In this document: piece after piece, positions 1 through 7,177 of the stretch
Position numbering within the stretch: the first letter of the stretch is position 1
Layout: every line of letters begins with the position of its first letter
NCBI GenBank assembly: GCA_019689615.1
Contig: JADGHD010000177.1
Coordinates: 1 to 8,704, forward strand
DNA length: 8,704 bases
From: Frankia sp.
Lineage (GTDB): Bacteria; Actinomycetota; Actinomycetes; Frankiales; Frankiaceae
Direction of reading: 5' to 3'
Program-made: the position numbers and the translations under genes
The notes under the pieces: model-generated
Told to the model about the DNA's origin: nothing
The model's input: the letters and a program-made list of their open reading frames with translations, nothing else
The model's database searches: none

Positions 1-38
1 GTGCGCGGGTGGCCGGCCCGGGGGTGGCGGGGTGCTGA
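1..38 (+). CDS. C-terminal end of upstream gene (partial), possibly ATP-grasp ligase
   Basis: Reading from base 3, the frame gives ARVAGPGVAGC and then a TGA at 36-38, overlapping the alpha-E start at 32 by seven bases. Of the two frames not used by the alpha-E gene, only this one closes here, and short overlaps of this kind are typical of coupled actinobacterial genes. In many bacteria the gene directly upstream of an alpha-E gene encodes a circularly permuted ATP-grasp protein, so that is the natural guess. The eleven visible residues carry no diagnostic motif. The identity is inferred from context only, and the frame could also be chance. Confidence 0.3.
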   Translation, partial: ARVAGPGVAGC

Positions 39-976
39 GCCGGATCGCGGAGTCGCTGTTCTGGATCGGCCGCTACGTCGAGCGGGCCGAGTGCACCTCC
101 CGGATCCTCGACGTGCACGTCCACCGGGTGCTGGAGGACCCGTGGCTGGACGAGGCGTCGGCCGGCCGGGAGCTGCTCGCCGTGATGGGGATGGGGCCGA
201 TCGACGGGCCGGTCGACTCCCGGCGGGTCACCGAACTGCTCGGCTACGACGAGACCAACCCGTCGAGCATCGTCGGCGCGCTCTCGGCCGCCCGGGAGAA
301 CGCCCGCGGCGCCCGGGTCGTCGTCTCCAGCGAGGTCTGGGAGTGCCTCAACGCCACCTGGAACGACCTGCAACACACGATGGACCTGGCCCGCCGGCTC
401 GGGCCGCACGTGTTCTTCCGCTATGTCCGGGAGCGTACGGCCATGCTCGCCGGCCTGGTCGACGCGACCCTCGCCCGCGACGACGGCTGGCGGTTCCTGG
501 TGCTCGGGCGCAGCCTGGAGCGGGTCGACATGACCGCCCGGCTGCTGTCGTCGAGCATCAGCGACGACCCGAACTCGCAGAGCTGGGTCAGCCTGCTGCG
601 GTCCTGCGGCGCGCACGAGGCGTACCTGCGGACCTACCGGCGGGCGGTCGACGCCTCCCGGGTGGCCGAGTTCATGCTGCTCGACCGGCTGTTCCCGCGG
701 TCGGTCTACTGGTCGCTGGCGCTGGCCGAGGAGATCCTGGCCGAGCTGGACTCCGACCGCCGCCACGGCCGCACGACCGTGCACGACGCCGGCCGGCGCG
801 CGATCGGCCTGGCCCGCACGGAGCTGGAGTTCCGCGGGGTGGACGACCTCATCGAGGACATGCCGGAGCTGCTGGCGAGCCTGCAGCGGACGTGCTCCGA
901 GGTCAGCGCCGCGGTCACCATCCGCTACTTCGCCCGGGAGGCCCCGCGGGCCTGGGCGAGCGAGGTCCCGGCCTGA
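32..976 (+). CDS. Alpha-E domain-containing protein (DUF403 family)
   Basis: A 314-residue, mostly alpha-helical protein of the alpha-E family, full length for the family. Visible hallmarks are the N-terminal RIAESLFWIGRYVERAE block (4-20), the GRSLERVDMTAR block (159-170), and LLDRLFPRSV (216-225). The repeated E-R-x-[AD]-x-T/S-x-R pattern at both ends of the first half suggests an internal duplication of an acidic/basic helical motif. There is no signal peptide or membrane segment, so it should be cytoplasmic. The GTG start was chosen because it opens exactly at the conserved MLSRIAESLFW terminus; only a weak G-rich sequence precedes it, and translation is probably coupled to an upstream gene. 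Alpha-E proteins co-occur with circularly permuted ATP-grasp ligases and transglutaminase-like proteases, as here, and have been proposed to act in peptide synthesis or peptide tagging. The biochemical role is not established. Confidence 0.93.
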   Translation: MLSRIAESLFWIGRYVERAECTSRILDVHVHRVLEDPWLDEASAGRELLAVMGMGPIDGPVDSRRVTELLGYDETNPSSIVGALSAARENARGARVVVSSEVWECLNATWNDLQHTMDLARRLGPHVFFRYVRERTAMLAGLVDATLARDDGWRFLVLGRSLERVDMTARLLSSSISDDPNSQSWVSLLRSCGAHEAYLRTYRRAVDASRVAEFMLLDRLFPRSVYWSLALAEEILAELDSDRRHGRTTVHDAGRRAIGLARTELEFRGVDDLIEDMPELLASLQRTCSEVSAAVTIRYFAREAPRAWASEVPA

Positions 977-1051
977 CCGGGTGGCGGCGCCGGCCGGCGC
1001 GGCGGCCGCGCGCGGCCGGGGGCGAAGGGGTGACGACTGGAGGGTGGACGC

Positions 1052-1057
1052 AGGTGG
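1052..1057 (+). promoter_or_regulatory. Ribosome binding site of the transglutaminase gene
   Basis: AGGTGG lies seven bases before the GTG start at 1065. A better Shine-Dalgarno match, GGAGGG at 1039-1044, is too far away (20 bases). An in-frame TGA at 1059-1061 rules out any start further upstream, so 1065 is the first possible initiation codon. Confidence 0.6.
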
Positions 1058-1064
1058 TTGACCG

Positions 1065-1910
1065 GTGAGCTGGGAACTTCGCATCGAGCACGCGACCGGC
1101 TACCGGTACGCGGAGCCCGTGGTGTCGTCGTACAACGAGGCGCGGATCATCCCGCAGACCGGCAGCAGGCAGCTGACGCTGGAGGCGGTGGTGCGCACCG
1201 AGCCGGCGGCGGCCACCTACCGGTACTGGGACTACTGGGGCACCCAGGTCACCGCGTTCGACATCCACACCCCCCACCTGGAGCTGGTGGTCACCGGCCG
1301 GTCGGTGGTGCGCACCGCGCCGGCCCCCGCGGTGCCGGCCGACCAGCCGAGCTGGGACGCCCTGCGCGACGACGACCTCGTCGACCAGTTCATCGAGTTC
1401 CTGCGCCCCGCCCGCTACACCCCGGACCACGAGGAGCTGGCGGCGGCCGGGCGGGTGCTCGCGGCGGCGCACAGCCCGGCCGAGTTCATCCTCGCGGTCG
1501 GCGACTGGGTCCGCGAGCGGCTGACCTACCGGCCCGGCACCACCGGCGTGCACACCTCCGCCGTCGAGGCCTGGGAGCAGGGGGAGGGCGTCTGCCAGGA
1601 CTTCGCGCACCTGGCGCTGGTCCTGATGCGCGCGGCCGGCCTGCCGGCCCGCTACGTCTCCGGCTACCTGCACCCGGTCGCCGAGGCCGAGCCGGGGGAG
1701 ACCGTGGCCGGCCAGAGCCACGCCTGGGTGGAGGGCTGGCTCGGTGACTGGTGGGGCTTCGACCCGACGAACGCCGTCCCGGCCGGCGAGCGGCACGTCG
1801 TCGTCGCCCGCGGCCGGGACTACGACGACGTCCCGCCGATGCGGGGCGTGTACTCCGGCGGCGCATCCAGTTCACTCGGGGTCACGGTCTCGGTCACCCG
1901 GCTCGGTTAG
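1065..1910 (+). CDS. Transglutaminase-like cysteine protease with bacterial N-terminal domain
   Basis: A 281-residue protein with a bacterial transglutaminase N-terminal beta domain (about 1-85, opening ELRIEHATGYRYAEPV) and a transglutaminase/protease core (about 135-245). The catalytic triad is visible: Cys177 in GEGVCQDFAHL, His219 in GQSHAWVEGW and Asp233 in GFDPTN. The segment AAGLPARYVSGYL (190-202) is also typical of the core. There is no signal peptide, so it should act in the cytoplasm, more likely as a peptidase or amide-bond hydrolase than as a cross-linking enzyme. It starts with GTG directly behind an in-frame stop. It lies 88 bases after the alpha-E gene on the same strand, the usual partner arrangement, so the two probably work on the same peptide or modified product. 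The substrate is unknown. All catalytic residues are intact. Confidence 0.94.
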   Translation: MSWELRIEHATGYRYAEPVVSSYNEARIIPQTGSRQLTLEAVVRTEPAAATYRYWDYWGTQVTAFDIHTPHLELVVTGRSVVRTAPAPAVPADQPSWDALRDDDLVDQFIEFLRPARYTPDHEELAAAGRVLAAAHSPAEFILAVGDWVRERLTYRPGTTGVHTSAVEAWEQGEGVCQDFAHLALVLMRAAGLPARYVSGYLHPVAEAEPGETVAGQSHAWVEGWLGDWWGFDPTNAVPAGERHVVVARGRDYDDVPPMRGVYSGGASSSLGVTVSVTRLG

Positions 1911-1915
1911 CGGGG

Positions 1916-1985
1916 GGTGCTGCCCGACGCCGCCCGGCGGCGCTGGCGGGGCGGCGCCGCCCCGGGCGCGCTGCCCGGCGGCACC
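1916..1985 (+). terminator. Branched GC-rich hairpin region after the transglutaminase gene
   Basis: Starting five bases after the stop, an outer stem GGTGCTGCC (1916-1924) with GGCGGCACC (1977-1985), nine pairs including one G-T wobble, encloses two inner hairpins: CGCCGCC-C-GGCGGCG (1928-1942) and the perfect 16-base palindrome GGGGCGGCGCCGCCCC (1948-1963). There is no T-tract, which is common for actinobacterial terminators. The position suggests termination of the alpha-E/transglutaminase transcript. GC-rich DNA forms such stems by chance fairly often, so the function is inferred. Confidence 0.45.
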
Positions 1986-2058
1986 GCACGCGGCCGCTGC
2001 GTCCTGCGCTGTGCGGCACGGGACGGCCGCGCCAGCGGGCGAGGATCCTCCGGGCACG

Positions 2059-2064
2059 TACCCT
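2059..2064 (+). promoter_or_regulatory. Candidate -10 element (TACCCT) upstream of the ABC-F gene
   Basis: TACCCT fits the actinobacterial TANNNT -10 pattern and lies seven bases before a GTG at 2072. That is the spacing expected when transcription begins at the first base of a start codon (leaderless transcript). I see no good -35 box at 17-18 bases upstream. If real, it would drive the mini-ORF at 2072-2092 and the ABC-F gene. Confidence 0.35.
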
Positions 2065-2071
2065 GGACCTC

Positions 2072-2092
2072 GTGACCTTTGACGCCTCGTGA
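2072..2092 (+). CDS. Possible leaderless mini-ORF (MTFDAS) in the ABC-F leader
   Basis: GTG ACC TTT GAC GCC TCG TGA encodes six residues. The GTG lies where transcription from the TACCCT box at 2059-2064 would start, and its TGA overlaps an in-frame GTG (2089) of the ABC-F reading frame as GTGA. The real ABC-F start is more likely the ATG at 2167. Antibiotic-responsive ABC-F genes in other bacteria are often controlled by short upstream ORFs, so this could be a leader peptide. It is equally possible that it is a chance frame. Confidence 0.25.
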   Translation: MTFDAS

Positions 2093-2147
2093 CCGCCGGG
2101 CGCGGGGCGCGTGCGCTCATGGCGCCCCTGCCGCCGTCCAGACGTCC

Positions 2148-2153
2148 GAGAGG
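2148..2153 (+). promoter_or_regulatory. Ribosome binding site supporting the ABC-F ATG at 2167
   Basis: GAGAGG lies 13 bases before the ATG at 2167, slightly long but usable. The in-frame GTG at 2089 and ATG at 2119 have no better purine tract. They would add a basic, proline-rich N-terminus that I do not expect in this family. Confidence 0.45.
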
Positions 2154-2166
2154 CCAGAGCTTCCGC

Positions 2167-3780
<1,614 letters not shown>

Positions 3781-3915
3781 GCGCCGGCGGCGGGCAGGTC
3801 ACGCGCCGGCGGCTGGCCGCTGGCGCGGGCGGTGCCGGCCACCCGCCGGTGCCCGGTCCGGCTCGGGTTGGCAGACTTGCGCGCGGGCTGGCCGCCACCC
3901 GGGCGGCGAACGGAT

Positions 3916-3920
3916 GGAGG
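3916..3920 (+). promoter_or_regulatory. Ribosome binding site of the cation efflux gene
   Basis: A perfect GGAGG lies ten bases before GTG 3931. It decides the start: the frame is open further upstream to 3832, but that part translates to a Pro/Arg-rich stretch unlike a transporter N-terminus. Confidence 0.75.
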
Positions 3921-3930
3921 TGCCCTCCCG

Positions 3931-4908
3931 GTGAGTGCAGGCGGCGGGACGAAGGCCGTTCTCGCGGCGTTGGCCGCGAACCTCGGTATTGCGCTGGCGA
4001 AGTTCGTCGCGTTCCTGATCACCCGCTCGTCGTCGATGCTGGCGGAGTCGATCCACTCGGTCGCGGACTCGAGCAACCAGGCGCTGTTGCTCCTCGGCCA
4101 GCGTCAGGCGGCCCGGCCGGCCGACGACGAGCACCCGTTCGGGTACGGCCGCTCCCGCTACATCGCCGGGTTCCTGGTCGGCATCGTGCTGTTCAGCGTC
4201 GGTGGGCTGTTCTCGATCTACGAGGGCATCGAGAAGCTGCGCCACCCGCACGACCTGGAGAGCGGGCTGGTCGCCATCGTGGTGCTCGTCATCGCGATCG
4301 GGCTGGAGACGTTCTCGTTCCGGACCGCGATCGTCGAGTCCCGCCACCTGAAGGGCGACCAGTCGTGGGTCCGGTTCATCCGCGACGCCAGGGCGCCCGA
4401 GCTGCCGGTCGTGCTGCTGGAGGACCTCGCCGCGCTGGTCGGTCTGATCTTCGCCCTGCTCGGCGTCGGGCTGGCCCTGCTCACCGACGACCCGATCTGG
4501 GACGGCGCCGGCACCCTCGCCATCGGCGTCCTGCTGCTGCTGGTCGCGATCGTGGTGGCGATCGAGACCTACGGGATGCTGGTCGGCGAGGCCGCGGCGC
4601 CGGCCCAGGTCGCCGCGATCCGCCAGGCCCTGGCCGGCGCGCCCGCGGTCGTGGAGGTGATCCACATGCGCACCCTGCACCTCGGGCCGGACGAGCTGCT
4701 GGTCGCCGCGAAGATCGGGCTGGACGCCGGGATGACGGCAGCCCAGGTCGCCGCCGCGATCGACGAGGCGGAGGCCAGGGTCCGGGCGGCGGTGCCCACC
4801 ACCTGCCGGATCTACCTGGAGCCGGACATCCCGCGCGCCGCCGTCGCCGCCGAGCCGCCGGCCGCCGCGGACGCCACGCCGGGCGCCACCCCGGATCCCG
4901 CGCACTGA
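3931..4908 (+). CDS. Cation diffusion facilitator family transporter (SLC30A9-like group)
   Basis: A 325-residue inner-membrane protein with six predicted helices at about 8-30, 35-57, 77-99, 112-133, 158-182 and 192-212, then a cytoplasmic C-terminal domain (about 220-300) and an Ala/Pro-rich tail. Proteins of this family export Zn(II), Fe(II), Mn(II) or similar ions by proton antiport. Helix 2 carries the metal-site pattern HxxxD (His42, Asp46 in ESIHSVADSSNQ), followed by DDEHPFGYGRSRY (65-77), a family hallmark. Helix 5 shows LLEDLAALVG (162-171) instead of the HxxxD or DxxxD of FieF-type members; LLEDxAAL is, as I recall, normal in the SLC30A9-like group. There is no histidine-rich loop, so the metal cannot be read from the sequence. 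The gene is 150 bases after the ABC-F gene on the same strand, with its own strong ribosome binding site. No metal regulator is adjacent. Confidence 0.94.
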   Translation: MSAGGGTKAVLAALAANLGIALAKFVAFLITRSSSMLAESIHSVADSSNQALLLLGQRQAARPADDEHPFGYGRSRYIAGFLVGIVLFSVGGLFSIYEGIEKLRHPHDLESGLVAIVVLVIAIGLETFSFRTAIVESRHLKGDQSWVRFIRDARAPELPVVLLEDLAALVGLIFALLGVGLALLTDDPIWDGAGTLAIGVLLLLVAIVVAIETYGMLVGEAAAPAQVAAIRQALAGAPAVVEVIHMRTLHLGPDELLVAAKIGLDAGMTAAQVAAAIDEAEARVRAAVPTTCRIYLEPDIPRAAVAAEPPAAADATPGATPDPAH

Positions 4909-5004
4909 GCCGGGCCCGGCCGCCCGCCGGCCTCCCGGGCCGCGCCTCGCGACCGCGTCGCCGGATGTCGCCGGCTGCCCGGCCGCCCGGGTCAGGGAGC
5001 CGGC
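4909..5004. terminator. Hairpins between convergent genes, probable bidirectional terminator
   Basis: The perfect palindrome GCCGGGCCCGGC (4909-4920) begins at the base after the transporter stop. Nearer the opposite gene, GCCGGCT (4970-4976) pairs with AGCCGGC (4998-5004) around an inner hairpin CCCGG-CCGC-CCGGG (4978-4991), ending ten bases from the stop of the membrane-protein gene at 5014. The tail-to-tail arrangement and the placement at each stop suggest termination for both genes. There are no T-tracts. Confidence 0.45.
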
Positions 5005-5013
5005 CGGCGGCGG

Positions 5014-6426
5014 TCAGCGGGCGAGCAGGGCGTTGACGGCGACGGCGAGGACGGCGCCGGTGGCGACCAGCAGGTAGGGGATCTGCCCTGCCTGGCTGGT
5101 GTCGCCGGGCAGCGCCGGGCGGGGGCGCGGGGCCAGCGCGGGCACCAGCAGCCAGGGGAACAGCGCCAGCCAGCTCGACTGGACGGCGCCGTCGGCGAGC
5201 GAGACCAACAGGCTGAACAGCGCGGCGGCGCCGGTGCCGACCAGGAACGGCCACCCGGGGGTCATCGATACCCGGTGCGCGGCGCGGGCCAGCGCCGGGC
5301 CGGCGCAGACCAGCGCGACCAGCAGGTCCGGCACCACCCAGGCCAGCGCGTCCCGGTCGAACAGGTCGCCACCCGCCCGTGACAGCCCGTCCGGCCAGGA
5401 GTAGCCGGCGAGCTCCATGGCGAACATGCCGGCCAGCGCGCCAGCCCCGGTGATCACGTTGAGCAGCGGGCGGCGGCGGACGAAGTACGCGGCGGCGACC
5501 GCCACGCCCAGCCACACCGCCGGGTAGCTGAACAGGCCGGCCACCGCCAGCAGCAGGCCGCTGGCGAACGCCCACCAGCCGCGCCGGCCCGGCTCGCAGC
5601 CCACCACACCGACCGCCACCGCCGCGGCCGCCACCGCCGCGGTCAGCGCGTGCGGGCTGGCCGCCGCGAACGGGCCCCACGGCGCCAGCGCGAGCACCGG
5701 CAACAGGCGGCGGGCGGCCGGGGCATGGCACAGCGACCGCACGGCCAGCGTGACCAGCGGGACGACGAAGGCGCCCAGCGCGGTCAGCGCCACCCCCACC
5801 GCCACGCCGCCGCGCACGCCGACCTGGCCCAGCGCCCAGACCACCAGCGCCGGCCCCGGCGGCTGGGCGGACGCCGCGCCGAGGATGTCGCCCGGGGTGG
5901 ACCGGCCCGCGGCGAGCAACCCGGCTGGCGCGGCCAGCCCGCCGGGCCCCGCGGCGCCGAGTGCCAGCCACCAGCCGAGTGTGGCCAGGTAGGCGGCGGC
6001 CAGCAACAGCGGGAACGGCGGGGCCGGCCGCCCGGCCCAGCGCCGGCTCGCCAGCCCCACCAGGCCCAGGACCGCCGCCGCGGCGGCCGGGGCCACCAGC
6101 GTCACCGGGGCCAGGCGCGGCGGCCAGCGCAGCCCCAGCACGCCGCTCGCCAGCGACCCGTCCGGCCCGGTCAGGCCGGCTCCGGGCGGCGTGCCGTCCC
6201 AGGCTCCCAGCAGGCCCGTCAGCAGCGCCAACACGGCCACCGCCGCGGCCCACAGCAGCGCCTCACCCGGTTGGGTGTGCGCGAACGCGCCGGCCCGGCT
6301 GGCGGCGGCCCCGGCCGGCTGCCCGGCGGTGCCCGACCCGGCGCTCGGCGGGACCGGCGCCGCCGCCGCGACGCTCACCAGGGGCTCCGGGCCCCGGCCG
6401 CCGGGCTCGCCAGGAGCTGGGATCAC
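5014..6426 (-). CDS. Polytopic membrane protein, GT-C glycosyltransferase-like
   Basis: A 470-residue, Ala/Leu/Gly-rich protein. About 50 Pro/Ala/Gly-rich cytoplasmic residues precede some 11-13 hydrophobic helices, with clear ones at about 55-75, 107-127, 139-158, 208-229, 259-276, 285-316, 323-341, 362-380, 392-410 and 449-468. The layout and motifs recall a family of actinobacterial integral membrane proteins related to GT-C glycosyltransferases: QPPGPALVVWALG (188-200) in place of HPPG, GYSWPDGLSRA (341-351), and WLALFPWLLVPALA (419-432) near the end. If active, it would transfer sugar from a lipid carrier at the membrane, but acceptor and donor are unknown and some family motifs look degenerate. 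GTG 6426 has no Shine-Dalgarno sequence but sits six bases behind a TACCGT box, suggesting a leaderless transcript. GTG 6378 (residue 17), preceded by GGAG six bases away, is a credible alternative. It is convergent with the cation transporter gene and divergent from the mini-HTH gene. Confidence 0.8.
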   Translation of the reverse strand: MIPAPGEPGGRGPEPLVSVAAAAPVPPSAGSGTAGQPAGAAASRAGAFAHTQPGEALLWAAAVAVLALLTGLLGAWDGTPPGAGLTGPDGSLASGVLGLRWPPRLAPVTLVAPAAAAAVLGLVGLASRRWAGRPAPPFPLLLAAAYLATLGWWLALGAAGPGGLAAPAGLLAAGRSTPGDILGAASAQPPGPALVVWALGQVGVRGGVAVGVALTALGAFVVPLVTLAVRSLCHAPAARRLLPVLALAPWGPFAAASPHALTAAVAAAAVAVGVVGCEPGRRGWWAFASGLLLAVAGLFSYPAVWLGVAVAAAYFVRRRPLLNVITGAGALAGMFAMELAGYSWPDGLSRAGGDLFDRDALAWVVPDLLVALVCAGPALARAAHRVSMTPGWPFLVGTGAAALFSLLVSLADGAVQSSWLALFPWLLVPALAPRPRPALPGDTSQAGQIPYLLVATGAVLAVAVNALLAR

Positions 6427-6432
6427 ACCAGA

Positions 6433-6438
6433 ACGGTA
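6433..6438 (-). promoter_or_regulatory. Candidate -10 element (TACCGT) for the membrane-protein gene
   Basis: On the minus strand TACCGT (6438 down to 6433) matches TANNNT and lies six bases before GTG 6426, the geometry of a leaderless promoter. No recognisable -35 box lies 17-18 bases upstream. Confidence 0.35.
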
Positions 6439-6570
6439 ACCAGCGGCCGGTCGATCCGCCCCGGTTGACGGGTGCGCCCCGGTCCTTCCCGTCCGGCAGC
6501 CATGGCGCCGGGCCGACGGGCCGGCCGGGGCGCGTCCGACGGGTCCACGGCTGCCCGGATCGAGGCGGAT

Positions 6571-6591
6571 CCGTGGGAGGCACGCCCACGG
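6571..6591. repeat. Perfect 7-bp stem hairpin in the divergent spacer
   Basis: CCGTGGG (6571-6577) and CCCACGG (6585-6591) are exact inverted repeats around the seven-base loop AGGCACG. No T-tract follows. It could be an operator or an RNA hairpin in the leader of either divergent transcript. Confidence 0.4.
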
Positions 6592-6714
6592 CGCCCGCTT
6601 GGCCGTGGCTGGCGCCGCCATGGTCGCCGCGGCCGGGCCGGTGGCGCGGCCTGCTGGCGCGGGTGGCTGGCGCGATCTGGCCGCTCCCGCCCCGTTCGTC
6701 GGTCGTGTGCGGTC

Positions 6715-6728
6715 CGGGGATATCCCCG
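6715..6728. promoter_or_regulatory. Perfect 14-base palindrome CGGGGATATCCCCG
   Basis: An exact dyad with an AT-rich centre (GATATC), unusual against the surrounding GC-rich background. It lies in the spacer between two divergent genes, a typical place for a dimeric repressor site. No regulator can be assigned. About one perfect 14-base palindrome is expected by chance in a sequence of this length. Confidence 0.3.
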
Positions 6729-6759
6729 TCGGCGTCCGGCTGATGCCCCGTTGTCGCCG

Positions 6760-6775
6760 ACCCGGCCGGCCGGGT
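6760..6775. repeat. Perfect 16-base palindrome ACCCGGCCGGCCGGGT
   Basis: An exact 16-base dyad, 31 bases after the GATATC palindrome. Part of it (CCGGCCGGGTGG) recurs at 6815-6826. Its GC-only core makes a chance origin more likely than for the GATATC palindrome. Confidence 0.3.
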
Positions 6776-6894
6776 GGGGCGCGTGCCGGGCCGCGTGGGC
6801 GTTCCCGGGGCGAACCGGCCGGGTGGATGACCATGTTCGCGACGCGCCGAAGCCGCTGTTAGGAACGGCAGCGGCGATTGGGGAGACTGGCCAC

Positions 6895-7083
6895 GTGGCG
6901 TTCGATCAGACCGGCCGACAGCGACCGACGGGGCGGGATTCGGCGCCCGGCGCCGGCCGTCGACGCCGGGCGGCCTGGGCCGTGCCCGGCCGCGCGGAGG
7001 TCCCGCGCCGCCTCGCCGGGGCACCCAGGCGGGAGCTTGCCGGAGGAGAACGTCGAGCTAGCGGGGCGCTACCGGGCCACTGA
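6895..7083 (+). CDS. Doubtful small ORF, 62 residues, Arg-rich
   Basis: A GTG at 6895 has a GGGAG at 6881-6885 (nine-base spacing) and a GAGACT box at 6883-6888 six bases before it, so either leadered or leaderless initiation could be argued. The product begins MAFDQTGRQRPTG and is rich in Arg, Ala and Gly, with no domain, helix-turn-helix or membrane segment that I recognise. About a quarter of its codons end in A or T, far more than in the long genes here, which argues against coding. It may instead be the transcribed leader of the mini-HTH gene. I list it only because of the initiation signals. Confidence 0.2.
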   Translation: MAFDQTGRQRPTGRDSAPGAGRRRRAAWAVPGRAEVPRRLAGAPRRELAGGERRASGALPGH

Positions 7084-7144
7084 TCGCGTGTTGTGGATCA
7101 CATGCGCTTCGAGTGGCGCGATTCCCGAAGCTGGGTGAAGATCG

Positions 7145-7162
7145 GTTCGCAGATCATCGAAC
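7145..7162. promoter_or_regulatory. Dyad GTTCG-N8-CGAAC upstream of the mini-HTH gene, candidate operator
   Basis: GTTCG (7145-7149) and CGAAC (7158-7162) are inverted around CAGATCAT, whose centre GATC is itself symmetric; 14 of 18 positions fit a palindrome. It ends two bases before the ribosome binding site of the mini-HTH gene, so it could be an autoregulatory operator or an RNA hairpin next to the Shine-Dalgarno sequence. The arms are inverted relative to the actinobacterial LexA box (CGAAC-N4-GTTCG), so it is not an SOS box. Confidence 0.35.
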
Positions 7163-7164
7163 AC

Positions 7165-7169
7165 GGAGG
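7165..7169 (+). promoter_or_regulatory. Ribosome binding site deciding the TTG start at 7178
   Basis: GGAGG followed by more G lies eight bases before TTG 7178. An in-frame TGA at 7136-7138 and the lack of ATG or GTG between it and 7178 make the TTG the only sensible start. Confidence 0.75.
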
Positions 7170-7177
7170 GGGCCACG

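Larger units (their letters stand above)
6427..7177. other. Divergent intergenic region of 750 bases, no convincing gene
   Basis: This spacer separates the leftward membrane-protein gene from the rightward mini-HTH gene. Open frames exist on both strands but translate to Arg/Pro/Gly-rich sequence without domains, and their third positions carry many A and T bases, unlike the neighbouring genes. It contains a CCGTGGG-N7-CCCACGG hairpin (6571-6591), the palindromes at 6715-6728 and 6760-6775, a 12-base direct repeat CCGGCCGGGTGG (6766-6777 and 6815-6826), and a possible leaderless start at 6895. It probably holds the promoters of both flanking genes. A degraded gene or an unrecognised RNA cannot be excluded. 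Confidence 0.6.

Noticed and set aside
1..1068. Long open frame of 355 codons over the alpha-E gene
   Set aside because: It is Arg/Gly/Pro-rich and lies in the wrong frame of a well-recognised gene; it is open only because of the high GC content.
2089..2166. N-terminal extension of the ABC-F protein from GTG 2089
   Set aside because: It is a basic, proline-rich 26-residue addition not expected in the family; ATG 2167 matches the typical MIIATDLELRAG start and has a purine tract upstream.
3799..4905. Minus-strand open frame of 368 codons
   Set aside because: It is the antisense shadow of the cation transporter gene; Asp/Arg/Gln-rich with no domain.
4481..6253. Second long minus-strand frame within the membrane-protein gene
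   Set aside because: It is Arg/Gly-rich and lacks hydrophobic helices; the other frame gives a coherent polytopic membrane protein.
5650..6468. Plus-strand frame of 272 codons
   Set aside because: It is antisense to the membrane-protein gene; Gln/Arg/Gly-rich and low in complexity.
6895..6910. tRNA T-loop-like GTTCGATCA
   Set aside because: No flanking acceptor, anticodon or D-arm pairing can be built around it.
6263..7024. Minus-strand frame of 253 codons in the divergent spacer
   Set aside because: It is Arg/Pro/Gly-rich with many A/T third positions and no ribosome binding site, so I treat it as chance.
7145..7162. LexA/SOS box
   Set aside because: The arms are inverted relative to the CGAAC-N4-GTTCG box, and the spacer is eight bases, not four.
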